Shown here one piece after another: positions 7,903 through 16,267 of a stretch of 32,838 nt of DNA. Under the pieces are notes generated by a model. It did not search any database. It saw nothing but the letters and a program-made list of their open reading frames with translations, and was not told the origin of the DNA. Source of the DNA: an uncultured Flavobacteriales bacterium (lineage in GTDB: Bacteria > Bacteroidota > Bacteroidia > Palsa-965); assembly GCA_946478675.1 (NCBI GenBank), contig CAMLEF010000007.1, positions 1 through 32,838 of the forward strand. Reading direction: 5' to 3'. The translations under genes and the position numbers were made by a program. How positions within the stretch are numbered: the first letter of the stretch is position 1; every line of letters starts with the position of its first letter.

Positions 7903-8862
7903 ATGAAAAAAACAATTACGCTTCTTTCCGCCGCGCTCACTGCCGGCTGTCTTTACGCACAAACCGTCCCGAACTCCGGTTTCGAAACGTGGACGAACAA
8001 CAATGAAACGATGACGACCTACTCCGTTCCGCAGGGGTGGGTAACGGGCGACATTTACTACACGGCGCTGGCTAACCTCGGCGGCGATGCGACTTACAAC
8101 GTGCATTCCGTCACGCAAACCAGCAGCGCGCATGGCGGCAGCTCCGCAGTCCACATGTCGGTCGACGTTTCTTCGGCAGGCGATACCATCAGCGGCCTCG
8201 TGTATTCGGCGCCGACGCTCGCCAACCTTTCGAACGTGCTTACGCAGACCGGCATGTCAGGCTTCCCGATGACCGGCCGCCCGGCGAACCTCAACGGTTA
8301 TTACAAGCTCAGCGGCAACAACTCCGAAACCGGCGCCTGCGCGATCCTCATCACGAAATGGAACACGGCGACGAACACGCGCGACACGCTCTACTTCAAC
8401 GAAAATCTTTTCATCACGGTCAACACGAACACGTGGACGCAGTTCAGCTTCCCGCTCACGTATGCGTTCGCTGAAAACCCGGATTCCATGCTCATCGGTT
8501 TCGGGCTCATCAACATGACGGGCACTTACAATTTGGCGAGCACGTTTGACATCGACGACCTCACGCTGACCGGCAACGTACCGATCGGCATCGACGAGCA
8601 CAGCAGCGCGATCCCGGCGGCCACGCTCTTCCCGAATCCCGTCAGCACGACCGCAACGCTGAGCCTTCCCGGCACGAACTTTCACAATGCGACACTCAAC
8701 GTGTACGACGTGAACGGACAGCTCGTGTCGCACACGGAAGGTGAGAACGGCGACGTGATCTATTTCAATCGCGAAGCGCTTCCTGCGGGAATGTATTTCT
8801 ACAGCATCCGGCAGGAGAATGCGGTGCTCGCGAAAGGAACGATGATGGTGAGCGGCGAATAA
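7903..8862 (+). CDS. T9SS-type secreted protein with C-terminal sorting domain
   Basis: A 319-residue secreted protein. A signal peptide covers residues 1-19 (MKKTITLLSAALTAGCLYA, cut before Q20). Mature residues 20-235 form a beta-rich domain opening with VPNSGFETWT, a start typical of carbohydrate-binding or PCMD-like Bacteroidota surface proteins; the ligand is unknown. The type A sorting domain begins at about 239 with LFPNPVSTTATLSL. It continues with LNVYDVNGQLV and LPAGMYFYSIRQ and ends in KGTMMVSGE, as in por-secretion C-terminal domains. T9SS carries such proteins across the outer membrane and usually removes this domain. It ends convergently with the next gene across a shared terminator. 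Confidence 0.88.
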   Translation: MKKTITLLSAALTAGCLYAQTVPNSGFETWTNNNETMTTYSVPQGWVTGDIYYTALANLGGDATYNVHSVTQTSSAHGGSSAVHMSVDVSSAGDTISGLVYSAPTLANLSNVLTQTGMSGFPMTGRPANLNGYYKLSGNNSETGACAILITKWNTATNTRDTLYFNENLFITVNTNTWTQFSFPLTYAFAENPDSMLIGFGLINMTGTYNLASTFDIDDLTLTGNVPIGIDEHSSAIPAATLFPNPVSTTATLSLPGTNFHNATLNVYDVNGQLVSHTEGENGDVIYFNREALPAGMYFYSIRQENAVLAKGTMMVSGE

Positions 8863-8882
8863 GTTTCGCATCGATCAATAAA

Positions 8883-8920
8883 AAAACGGGCTGTTGAAAA
8901 TTCGACAGCCCGTTTTCTTT
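8883..8920. terminator. Bidirectional intrinsic terminator
   Basis: The stem AAAACGGGCTGT (8883-8894) pairs with ACAGCCCGTTTT (8905-8916) around a short A/T loop. T-runs follow on both strands. It serves the convergent genes ending at 8862 (plus) and 8937 (minus). Confidence 0.92.
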
Positions 8921-8936
8921 TTATGCAGAATGAAAA

Positions 8937-9389
8937 TTATTCTTCTGCGATCGCTTTTACCTGCACGAGGATCGGGTTCCAGCCTTCGCCGTTGTTGTAC
9001 GTTTCTTTGTAACGCTTTTCGCCGTCAGCCACTTTGTTGAAATCGCCCTGTGAAACGGTGAGCACGGTTTGCCCGTTGTTTTCTTTCAGCTTATAGGTTA
9101 CTGTGAGGTAATTCTCCGGAACGTCGGCCATGTTCGGGTTGTTCGGATCGATGACAGTGTACGCGAGCAGTTCGTCGGGACGGATCGCCGCGATGCTGCC
9201 TTTGACGAAGACCATGTCTTTGCCTTCCCATTTTCCCTGCCAGAGCAGCGGGCTTCCCGCTTTCCAGTCGGAAACGGTTTCACAGCCGAACATGTATTTT
9301 TTCGTTTGCGCGGGATTGACGAGGATATCCCATACTTTTTCTTTCGGCGCTTTGATGGTAATGCTGTTGGTGACGAGTAACGGTTCCAT
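8937..9389 (-). CDS. SRPBCC (AHSA1/START-like) protein
   Basis: A 150-residue single-domain protein of the SRPBCC superfamily. It opens with the strand-helix pattern LLVTNSITIKAPKEKVWDILVNPAQTKKY that defines the AHSA1-like group. It continues with beta strands (GSPLLWQGKWEGKDMVFVKG, LLAYTVIDP) and ends with the long C-terminal helix after GWNPILVQVKAIAEE. The fold makes a hydrophobic pocket; the ligand is unknown. Length is complete for the family. It is cytoplasmic, with no signal peptide. It lies 34 bases downstream of the secreted propeller gene on the same strand, so co-transcription is possible but not required. Confidence 0.85.
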   Translation of the reverse strand: MEPLLVTNSITIKAPKEKVWDILVNPAQTKKYMFGCETVSDWKAGSPLLWQGKWEGKDMVFVKGSIAAIRPDELLAYTVIDPNNPNMADVPENYLTVTYKLKENNGQTVLTVSQGDFNKVADGEKRYKETYNNGEGWNPILVQVKAIAEE

Positions 9390-9423
9390 TTTTCTGTTCA
9401 GATCAATTTATAAATACAGCGTG

Positions 9424-10482
9424 TTATCGTGCCACAACGAGTTTTTCCCGCCGCACGATTTCGCCTGCAAGATCGCGCACTTCCAGCACATACGTTCCTT
9501 CCGCCAGCGAAGTAAGTTCTAGTCGTGTGCCGAAGCCGGTGAACGATTGTGTGAGCACGAGCTTTCCTGCGGCATCAAACACCTGCACCTGCCCGTTGAC
9601 GTACGGATAAGTTACCGTCACGTTACAAAAGTCGTTCGCAGGATTCGGATGCACATTGTAAACGCCGGGAGGGCAAATGGTGGTGATCGCCGTAGTGATT
9701 CCTGTGTAGAAAACGACGTTCGATGCGCTTCCGGAATTCGGAATGGCGATGGAATCACCGGCGGTATTGATGTCGATGTCCGCGGGACTGCTCAGGCCGC
9801 TCATCACCGGCGTCATGTTCGTGAAATTCGGATCGAAGCGGTTGAGCGCGTTGGTGCCCCACGCCGTCACGTACCAGTAGCCGGCGTTGTCGCGCGTGAT
9901 GCCGTCGCAGTTGCTGAGCGTCGTTGCCGTTACGGTCGAGATTGTCGAATCCGCAAGGCTCATCGCCTGCACGGGTGCGTTGCTGCCCCACGTCACGAAC
10001 ACGCAGCGGTTGTTGGCGCCGTCGTAATAAATTCCATTCGGCGTTTTCACTGTCGTCGTCATCAGGTTGTAATGATTGTTCGCCGGATCGATGCGGTAAA
10101 TTTTCTTCGCCGAATAATCCGTTGCAAAAAGATAATTGCTGCCGTCGGTGGTAAGTCCGTTGAGAAACGTCGCGCCGAGATTCAGGTTGAAATTCTGCGT
10201 GCCCGTCGCCAGGTCATAGCCTTTAATGCGTGCGCCGTCGCAGATGTACACGTTGCTTCCCATGATCTCGATGCCATGCGGCCCGGTCGTCAGTCCCGAA
10301 GCAAACGGAACCGTCGTGTTCGACTGCGGATAATAAGAGACCACTGTCCCGTCACCGTTATTACCGACAATCCAGCGGTGATACTGCGCATCATACTCCA
10401 CGCTTTCCGGGCTGTTGAACGTCGCCTGTGCAAAGAGTGAAGAGGTGAATACAAAGAAGCAGAAACTAAGAATGGAGCGCAT
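9424..10482 (-). CDS. T9SS-type secreted beta-propeller (SMP-30/NHL-like)
   Basis: A 352-residue secreted protein. ATG 10482 is chosen over the longer open frame because a signal peptide starts there (MRSILSFCFFVFTSSLFA, cut before Q19). About 250 residues of repeating blades follow (GPHGIEIMGSNVYICDG, FLNGLTTDGSNYLFATD, TPNGIYYDGANNRCVFVTW, NCDGITRDNAGYWYVTAWG), a six-bladed SMP-30/NHL-like propeller. The last 75 residues form a type A sorting domain (YNVHPNPANDFCNVTV, QVQVFDAAGKLVL, LAEGTYVLEVRD). No gluconolactonase metal-site set can be confirmed, so a binding rather than enzymatic role is equally possible. A TAACGTTG box (7 of 8) lies 15 bases upstream of the start. Confidence 0.87.
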   Translation of the reverse strand: MRSILSFCFFVFTSSLFAQATFNSPESVEYDAQYHRWIVGNNGDGTVVSYYPQSNTTVPFASGLTTGPHGIEIMGSNVYICDGARIKGYDLATGTQNFNLNLGATFLNGLTTDGSNYLFATDYSAKKIYRIDPANNHYNLMTTTVKTPNGIYYDGANNRCVFVTWGSNAPVQAMSLADSTISTVTATTLSNCDGITRDNAGYWYVTAWGTNALNRFDPNFTNMTPVMSGLSSPADIDINTAGDSIAIPNSGSASNVVFYTGITTAITTICPPGVYNVHPNPANDFCNVTVTYPYVNGQVQVFDAAGKLVLTQSFTGFGTRLELTSLAEGTYVLEVRDLAGEIVRREKLVVAR

Positions 10483-10521
10483 GATTGAAATTTTTACCAA
10501 CGTTAATGAATTTCCGGAAGA

Positions 10522-10580
10522 GTTGCGAGGTTGCGAGGTGCGTGTGAACCTTAAGTGCATTTAAGTGCCTTAAGTGGTTA
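10522..10580. repeat. Iterated words TTGCGAGG and TTAAGTGC
   Basis: Positions 10522-10540 contain TTGCGAGG twice in tandem. Positions 10551-10580 contain TTAAGTG three times at 9-11 base spacing. They lie between the divergent genes 9424-10482 and 10635-11309. No complementary arm is present. Confidence 0.7.
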
Positions 10581-10621
10581 TCATCGTTCTCCCGCAGCCT
10601 GCAACATTCCCATTTCAGTCC

Positions 10622-10629
10622 TACCTTTA
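10622..10629 (+). promoter_or_regulatory. -7 box of the gene at 10635
   Basis: TACCTTTA (7 of 8 to TAnnTTTG) ends 5 bases before the ATG, again implying a leaderless message. Confidence 0.45.
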
Positions 10630-10634
10630 TTGAC

Positions 10635-11309
10635 ATGAATAACCCCTACCCGCAAGGTTACTACCAGCAACCCTACGGCCAATTCCAACCGCCGTCGCTT
10701 CCGCAAGAGCCGCAACCTTCTCCCGCCGCAAAAAACACGCGCATCATCTTCGCCATCCTCGTTCCGCTGGCGTGGGTCATCGCACTTTTTCTTCCTGCCT
10801 ACAACGACGACGTGCCCGGCATTCTCTGTCTCGCGATGGGATGGTCGATGATCTTCACCGGCAACATGCTCGCGTTCTTCGCCTGGGCCAGCAACATTCT
10901 TTTCTGGATCAGCTACTTCATGTACGTGTTCGGGAACAAAGGGAAAGTCGTATCGACTGTGCTGAGCGGCATTGGACTGATCCTCACGCTCGGCGCACTG
11001 ACGGTTTCTGAAGTTGCGAAGAATGAAGGCGGAATGATGAGCCCTGCTTCTGCTTCGATAGGAGCCTACACGTGGATCTTCTCCTATTTCCTGTTGCTGG
11101 CGGGAAGCATTCTCTTTCACACGCTGCGCAACAACACTGTTGAAGTTATGCCGCCGCAAATTCCGGTGCAGGATCCGTACGCGCAATATCCGCCGCAACA
11201 GCAACCGGTGTATCCTCCGCCTCCGCAGGCGCCGCATTCGAATCAATATCCGAACCAGCAGCAGCAACCGCCGGCGCACAATCCGCCGCCGAATAATTAT
11301 TTACATTGA
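10635..11309 (+). CDS. Multi-pass membrane protein with Pro/Gln/Tyr-rich tails
   Basis: A 224-residue protein. Residues 1-33 (rich in Pro, Gln, Tyr) and 173-224 (PPQQQPVYPPPPQ-like) are low-complexity and probably disordered. The centre has four or five membrane segments at about 36-54, 61-82, 84-100, 104-125 and 141-163. Flexible Pro/Gln/Tyr tails on a small membrane core occur in several unrelated Bacteroidota membrane families (DUF4190-like architectures). No specific family can be named with confidence. It is monocistronic with its own -7 box. Confidence 0.75.
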   Translation: MNNPYPQGYYQQPYGQFQPPSLPQEPQPSPAAKNTRIIFAILVPLAWVIALFLPAYNDDVPGILCLAMGWSMIFTGNMLAFFAWASNILFWISYFMYVFGNKGKVVSTVLSGIGLILTLGALTVSEVAKNEGGMMSPASASIGAYTWIFSYFLLLAGSILFHTLRNNTVEVMPPQIPVQDPYAQYPPQQQPVYPPPPQAPHSNQYPNQQQQPPAHNPPPNNYLH

Positions 11310-11370
11310 TACAGGTGAATGCTGCTCAGCATTGCTGGCGATGTGCCTCTTTATAAACGAAACGTTTTTA

Positions 11371-11412
11371 CTCCAGACTCCGAACTCAAAACTCCGGACT
11401 CCCAACTCCGCA
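11371..11412. repeat. Iterated ACTCC words after a gene end
   Basis: Five near-copies of a 7-9 base word (CTCCAGA, CTCCGAA, CTCCGGA, CTCCCAA, CTCCGCA), each preceded by A or AA, run directly into the stop codon of the minus-strand lipoprotein gene at 11413. No inverted partner is seen. It looks like a single arm of the iterated-word element type found elsewhere in the window. Confidence 0.65.
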
Positions 11413-12246
11413 CTACTTCACCGCTTCAATCGACTGCACCTCGATCAGCACTTTCGTAAAATGATGCGCGGTATGCTGGTGGAAAAGCGTTCCTTTCACG
11501 CGCACCTTTTTATTCAGCAGCGGCGTAATCATTTTCTCATCACCGCTCAGCTGTAAACGATCGACGTTGTGTTCGGTGATCGTTACGCCTTCTTTTTCCT
11601 GCTCCGGTGTTGCAATTACATCCAGCTTCGACGAAGGCCACACAACGAAGTATTTTTCTGCACCGTTGCTCTTCGGATCTCCCGATTTGTCGGACGTGTT
11701 GAAGCCCGTTGTCTCTTCGAGCAAACCTTCAACGGTAACGGTTTCCGTTTCGTATTTCACCTGCTGCAGGCGCGCTTTGTTGATGTCGGTGATGTCGTCG
11801 CTTTCGGAAACGATTTTCCAGATGCCGCCGTCCTTCATGAAGACGAGCGACGCAGGATACGATGCTGTTTTTCCGCCTGCCGTTACTTCCTTCGTGATGC
11901 GCACCCGCCAGCTTCCGTCGGGTTGCTGTTCTTCACCGAGATATTCGGAGATCTTCTGGTGATAATCGCTGTTTGCATTGAAGTAAGCCGTCTGCCGTGA
12001 CACGACATCGTTCGAAGAAATGCGGTCGCCGTAATACACGACGGAGTCCGCATAAAACGATTTCATGATCGACGCATTTTTCAAATTGAGCGAAGCCGTC
12101 CACGCTTCCGTCAGTTCATGCCAGTCGGAAGTGCTGTCGGGCTGCTGCACGCTCATCGTATCCGTGTTCTGCTTCGAAGAATTTTCATTGCCCGAACAGG
12201 AAGCCAGCAACGCCAGCGGGAGAAGAAATAAAAACGGGGTACGCAT
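11413..12246 (-). CDS. Lipoprotein, NTF2-like plus DUF4431-like
   Basis: A 277-residue lipoprotein. ATG 12246 is chosen because the signal peptide starts there, with the lipobox LLASC at Cys17. Residues 35-140 resemble an NTF2/SnoaL-like domain (TEAWTASLNLKNASIMKSFYADSVVYYG, then GSWRVRITKEV and GGIWKIVSESDD). The C-terminal 60 residues (VRVKGTLFHQHTAHHFTKVLI) match DUF4431, a His-rich strand motif of unknown role. It should sit on the inner or outer membrane. It begins 10 bases after the stop of the upstream lipoprotein gene (12257-13132), so the two form an operon. Confidence 0.8.
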   Translation of the reverse strand: MRTPFLFLLPLALLASCSGNENSSKQNTDTMSVQQPDSTSDWHELTEAWTASLNLKNASIMKSFYADSVVYYGDRISSNDVVSRQTAYFNANSDYHQKISEYLGEEQQPDGSWRVRITKEVTAGGKTASYPASLVFMKDGGIWKIVSESDDITDINKARLQQVKYETETVTVEGLLEETTGFNTSDKSGDPKSNGAEKYFVVWPSSKLDVIATPEQEKEGVTITEHNVDRLQLSGDEKMITPLLNKKVRVKGTLFHQHTAHHFTKVLIEVQSIEAVK

Positions 12247-12256
12247 GCGAAGGATA

Positions 12257-13132
12257 TTACTGTACGATGGGAACCAGCCCGCGAACGCCCATGTCGACAA
12301 CCGTGTCGCCATTGAGCGGTTCATAAAAACCGGGCGTGCTGTGCTCGACCCATTCGAAGCTTTGATTGGTGGAGAGTGAAACCGTGATGTGAATATCCTG
12401 CGTTTCATTGCCGGTGATCGTGAGCGGCGCAGCGAATTGTCCCGTCACCACGCAAGAACCCTGCGGCACCGGCGAAGTCGCGAACAGCGGGTTGGGAACC
12501 GTCGTTGCTCCTGCGGGCGCTTGTCCCTGCGTCACCTGGTTGAACGCTTCGAACGCCCAATAGCCCTGCGCTTTGTTCGCGTTCACGGTAACAGGAACCG
12601 TGTTCGGCTGGTACGTGCGGATGTATGTGTTGAAGCCGATGAACGAAGCGAGGCGGCCGGTGAAGTCGATGCTGTTGGCGCGCACCTTCACGTCGTAATT
12701 CTGGTACGCCAGCGATACGCGAATGAAGTTGTACGTGCCCGGCGTCATCTGCGAGAGCGGCATCGAAAAGAATTCCTGTCCTTCTCCCACCACGATCGAG
12801 CTGTCGAAGTCGATGGCGTTCGGTCCGCCGGCTGTCGTTTCCGGCGCGCGATAAAGTACCACACCACTGCCGAGCGGCGTGTACATCGACGGCGTCAGTT
12901 CCAGGTAATGCGACGACATGAGATGAAACACGGGACATTGCGCACCGTGATTCGCGGGAACCGTGGCGGGCTGGCCGAGATTATCGAGACGCGTTTGCGT
13001 GCTGTCGAATTTGAACGTGAAGATGAGCCGCGGTTGGCTGGCAGGAGTGGTGACGATCGGATCCTTGTCTTTTTTGCAGGAAAGAAGCGCAAAAGCAAGG
13101 ACCGCAACGGGGAAAAAAAGTCGACGGAACAT
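12257..13132 (-). CDS. Lipoprotein, unknown, beta-rich
   Basis: A 291-residue lipoprotein with a signal peptide ending in LLSC at Cys19 and a CKKDKD sequence after the lipid site, as is common in Bacteroidota. The body is beta-rich with many Thr, Val and Asn. An 'LIFTFKFDSTQTRLDNLGQPA' strand pattern near the N-terminus suggests a carbohydrate- or surface-interacting fold. No catalytic motif is seen and no family is recognised. It is the first gene of a two-gene unit with the lipoprotein at 11413-12246. Confidence 0.75.
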   Translation of the reverse strand: MFRRLFFPVAVLAFALLSCKKDKDPIVTTPASQPRLIFTFKFDSTQTRLDNLGQPATVPANHGAQCPVFHLMSSHYLELTPSMYTPLGSGVVLYRAPETTAGGPNAIDFDSSIVVGEGQEFFSMPLSQMTPGTYNFIRVSLAYQNYDVKVRANSIDFTGRLASFIGFNTYIRTYQPNTVPVTVNANKAQGYWAFEAFNQVTQGQAPAGATTVPNPLFATSPVPQGSCVVTGQFAAPLTITGNETQDIHITVSLSTNQSFEWVEHSTPGFYEPLNGDTVVDMGVRGLVPIVQ

Positions 13133-13193
13133 GTGCTGGTTTTAGCGGAAACTAAGATACAAAGATTGGCGGCACGCGTTGCCGGCGTTATTG

Positions 13194-13201
13194 TACATTG
13201 G
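13194..13201 (+). promoter_or_regulatory. -7 box of the gene at 13206
   Basis: TACATTGG (7 of 8 to TAnnTTTG) ends 4 bases before ATG 13206. It supports that start over the upstream in-frame ATG at 13179. Confidence 0.4.
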
Positions 13202-13205
13202 CGTC

Positions 13206-14645
13206 ATGGATCTCGGTACAGCAGTACTGCTTTTCTTCATCGGCTGCGGGCTCGGCCTGCTGGGGCTCATCTTTCTCGTGCGATGGCTTTTTCGAATCGC
13301 GAAACGGAATCCGGAAGCGACGAAAGTGTATCACGTGCTGACGGCCATTACCGGTGTCGTGCTGATCAGTGGTGTTGTGATCATTCTTTTCTTTTTGCCG
13401 AAACCGCTTTCAAAGTTTCCGCAGGAGCTGCTCGATTGTTATCCCATTGCGCATTCCGGTAAGGATTTCTGGATGATCACGAAACCGATGCGGGGACCAC
13501 TGATGTTCGATCGTTACGATCTCGCAGGAAAACGTCATCACCCGCTCGCGCAAATTGAAGAGGAACGCTCCCGGAATATTTTCATGCATTCGTTCGCTAC
13601 CGACGGACGTCTCAGCGCGGTTACTTTTTCCGGCGATGAAAATTATCTCCTCGTTTTCCGCGGTGATTCTGTTTTGCTGAATGAAAACAGCAAGCATACC
13701 ACGTTCGTCAGTTACGATAAAACGACGCAGCATTTCCTGGTCGGCAAACAGCTCTGGCCCGATGATCTCGAATTCTCGGCGTACGACCGGAATTTTCGCC
13801 TGCTGGAATGTGATACGTTTCGTGAAAACGACGCGAGCAAGACGTTCACTTTCGGCCCGCACGAATTGCAGTACATCGGCAACACCTGGTATGCGAACTG
13901 CGATCAGCAAACCTACCAGCTGCGGTTCAGCCACGACAGCTGCTATTATGTACCGTACAGCAACGGCGACGAATCGCTCTTCGTCCTCGACGGCAGTCTC
14001 GATCACCTGGCGCACGACAAGATCATCACGGAGAAAGGAATTGTACTGACGGGCCTGCCGGATGTAAAAGACGATAACGGTGTTTTCGGCACCGGCGCCT
14101 GGTACGAGCTCGATGGAGAAAAGCAAACGTGGCAATACATGCCGCTGCAATTCGGGCAAAAAGAATTCCACTATCATCGATGGCTCGCAAACGAACGCCT
14201 CTCGCTGGCGGAAACCGGCGAAGCGAACGACCGTTACCGCACGTATCGCATCAGCTACAACGGCAAAGGAGAAAGTAAATTCCGCGTCCTTGATTTTCCT
14301 TCGCTGGCGTACCAGGACGAAATCGTCATTCCCTGGAAAGATTCGATCGGCATTTATTACAGGGGTTTCAGCGATTATGCCGTCTTTGATCTCGTCACCG
14401 GCGAACGTCTCGACAAAACAGGAATGCTCAGCCCGTTGCATGAAATTGTGCATGACCGAACACTGGAAATATTTGTGCTCGCCGGTTGCGTGTTGTTCAT
14501 CTGCTGGATGCTGGCGCTGCTTCTTCTGCGAATGAAAAATTCTGCAGCTATTACCAAAGCATGGATCGGGTTGATCTCACTCCTTTTCTTTTTCTTCCTC
14601 TTGTTCCCGGGAATACTGATCCTCGTCGGCGCGTGGAACGACTGA
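13206..14645 (+). CDS. Membrane-anchored protein with large extracytoplasmic domain
   Basis: A 479-residue protein. ATG 13206 is preferred to 13179 because a -7-like box sits just upstream and because the first membrane segment then starts immediately. Two membrane segments lie near the N-terminus (about 4-27 and 41-65) and two near the C-terminus (about 410-432 and 445-474). Between them are about 330 residues of beta-rich sequence with repeating aromatic and Asp/Gly turns (FDRYDLAGKRHH, FVLDGSLDH, YDGxx-like strands), suggesting a propeller. No known family or catalytic site is seen. The stop lies 4 bases from the stop of the convergent UbiA gene, with no terminator between them. Confidence 0.75.
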   Translation: MDLGTAVLLFFIGCGLGLLGLIFLVRWLFRIAKRNPEATKVYHVLTAITGVVLISGVVIILFFLPKPLSKFPQELLDCYPIAHSGKDFWMITKPMRGPLMFDRYDLAGKRHHPLAQIEEERSRNIFMHSFATDGRLSAVTFSGDENYLLVFRGDSVLLNENSKHTTFVSYDKTTQHFLVGKQLWPDDLEFSAYDRNFRLLECDTFRENDASKTFTFGPHELQYIGNTWYANCDQQTYQLRFSHDSCYYVPYSNGDESLFVLDGSLDHLAHDKIITEKGIVLTGLPDVKDDNGVFGTGAWYELDGEKQTWQYMPLQFGQKEFHYHRWLANERLSLAETGEANDRYRTYRISYNGKGESKFRVLDFPSLAYQDEIVIPWKDSIGIYYRGFSDYAVFDLVTGERLDKTGMLSPLHEIVHDRTLEIFVLAGCVLFICWMLALLLLRMKNSAAITKAWIGLISLLFFFFLLFPGILILVGAWND

Positions 14646-14649
14646 TGAT

Positions 14650-15555
14650 TTACAGCAACGTATACGCTGCGAAATACAACAGGTATTCTGCGAAGAAAAA
14701 CAGCCAGAAGCGTTTGTAGAATTTTCGCACGGAATTTTTCTCCTGCAGATTAATCGCGGCGGAATGCAATACGAACAGGAGCAACAAGAATAAATGTCCG
14801 TACAGCAACAACCGGTCGCGGGAAGCGGGGAACAGCTCGTGGGAAACCGTGATCGCTTTCACGAGGATCGTCATTACGTACGTCAGCAGCACGAGCGTGG
14901 TGCCGGTGCGCAGCGCCATCATGGGCGAATACACGATGGCGAGCGTGCGGATGTTGTACTGCGCATCGCCGGCTACATCGGGAAGATCTTTGAACCAGGC
15001 GATGACGATGCTGAAGACAGTGATAAACGCTGCGAGAATTTTTACATCGGCGGGAAGAACGAGCGAGCGATGCACGAGGTAATTGAAAACGAGAAAGCCG
15101 CCGATGTTGATGAGCAAGCCGCGCACAAGGAGGATCGACAGCGCTGCGGTGAAGTGGTGTTTCTTCCAATGAAACGGCGGCATGGAATACGCCCAGCCGA
15201 TGCCCGCTGCCAGCAGGATGATCGCGAATAAATACGCCGAGAGATACAGCGCCAGCCCGAGGCTCAGTAGTAATGCAATCGTAATCACGATGCCAGCGCG
15301 GCGCACGCTCATTTCTCCTGCGGCGATCGGAAGTTCCGGCTTGTTGATGCGATCGATGTCGACGTCGGCGATCTGGTTGATGCCGACAATGAAAATATTG
15401 CAGCCGATGCCGATGAGCAGCGCTAATAGCAGTAACGGAACGTGCAGCAGCTTTTCATTTTCGCAGATGATGACGTAAAGCGTGGAAATGCTGACGACGC
15501 TCCCGATCACGGTGTGCGGCCTGCTGAATTTCCAAAGCGCGGTGAGCTGTTTCAT
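14650..15555 (-). CDS. UbiA-family prenyltransferase (homogentisate PT-like)
   Basis: A 301-residue membrane enzyme with about nine hydrophobic segments. Both Mg-diphosphate binding motifs are intact: NQIADVDID (N60, D64, D68) followed by RINKPELP, and KDLPDVAGD (D190, D193, D197). It would join a polyprenyl diphosphate to an aromatic or quinone acceptor. The NKPELP sequence and overall layout resemble homogentisate prenyltransferases, but the acceptor is not fixed by sequence. ATG 15555 is preferred over TTG 15579 because the family opens with 'LWKFSRPHT'. The gene overlaps the upstream methyltransferase by 101 bases in another frame, so the two may act in one prenyl-quinone or isoprenoid pathway. 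Confidence 0.88.
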   Translation of the reverse strand: MKQLTALWKFSRPHTVIGSVVSISTLYVIICENEKLLHVPLLLLALLIGIGCNIFIVGINQIADVDIDRINKPELPIAAGEMSVRRAGIVITIALLLSLGLALYLSAYLFAIILLAAGIGWAYSMPPFHWKKHHFTAALSILLVRGLLINIGGFLVFNYLVHRSLVLPADVKILAAFITVFSIVIAWFKDLPDVAGDAQYNIRTLAIVYSPMMALRTGTTLVLLTYVMTILVKAITVSHELFPASRDRLLLYGHLFLLLLFVLHSAAINLQEKNSVRKFYKRFWLFFFAEYLLYFAAYTLL

Positions 15556-16267
15556 CTTGCGGAGAAAGGTGAATGACAACGAGCCGGAACGGTCCCTGTT
15601 TCAGTCGGAAGACGCCGGCATTCCCGTGCTGCTGCAGCAATCGGCGATACGCAGCAACGGTCTTCGATTTGAAGACAGATACTATGCCATCGAACGCGAT
15701 CGTGAAAATGTTCAGCGGCAACACACAGGTGAAGAAAATTCTCCGCCACGAAAACGGTTTGACAAACGGCGCGAGAAAGAAATTCCCCAATGTGGTGAGA
15801 AAGAGGACCTCCAACAGCGTCGGCACATCCGGATGCAGCGGTTCGACGAAAAACGCACGAGCGCCGGCTTTCTTCATGCGATGAAACAGCAACTGTTTTT
15901 CTTCGTCGGTGAAATGATGCAGCGCGTTGAACATCGTGTAACAAACGCCCGGTTGAAAATCCATCAGCAGCACGTCGGAAGAATGTTGCTCGTACTGAAT
16001 GCGCGAATCATTTATCGGAACAGCATTCGGATATTTATCGGAGAGCGTGAGCGTGCTGAAGCAACCGCATTCCCGGAAAATGCTGATCGCCGGTTCGCCG
16101 CTGCCGGAACAGAGATCGTGCATCGGCTGTTGCGGTAATTGCAACGATTGCACGTAACGTACGAATGCCGCATACACACCAAACCGCGCCGCGACGAAGC
16201 CGATGAATTCCGTTTGAAAATTCCGGAGCCGCGCAGGGAAATGCGGAAAATCTTCGAGCTCTTTCAC
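15455..16267 (-). CDS. Class I SAM-dependent methyltransferase with hydrophobic C-terminal half
   Basis: A 270-residue protein starting at GTG 16267 (no ATG upstream of motif I). SAM motif I, DLCSGSGEP, is at residues 51-59; an acidic DKYPNAV segment and a post-II motif FNALHHFTDEEK follow. Residues 155-200 contain two hydrophobic stretches (LEVLFLTTLGNFFLAPF, IFFTCVLPLNIFTIAF), suggesting membrane association near its UbiA partner. The family core appears to finish at VVIHLSP (about 230). The last 33-40 residues are His/Arg/Gln-rich and are read from DNA that also encodes the UbiA N-terminus. That tail may be incidental or may result from a lost stop codon. The substrate is unknown; a quinone or prenylated aromatic is possible. 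Confidence 0.75.
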   Translation of the reverse strand: MKELEDFPHFPARLRNFQTEFIGFVAARFGVYAAFVRYVQSLQLPQQPMHDLCSGSGEPAISIFRECGCFSTLTLSDKYPNAVPINDSRIQYEQHSSDVLLMDFQPGVCYTMFNALHHFTDEEKQLLFHRMKKAGARAFFVEPLHPDVPTLLEVLFLTTLGNFFLAPFVKPFSWRRIFFTCVLPLNIFTIAFDGIVSVFKSKTVAAYRRLLQQHGNAGVFRLKQGPFRLVVIHLSPQDETAHRALEIQQAAHRDRERRQHFHALRHHLRK

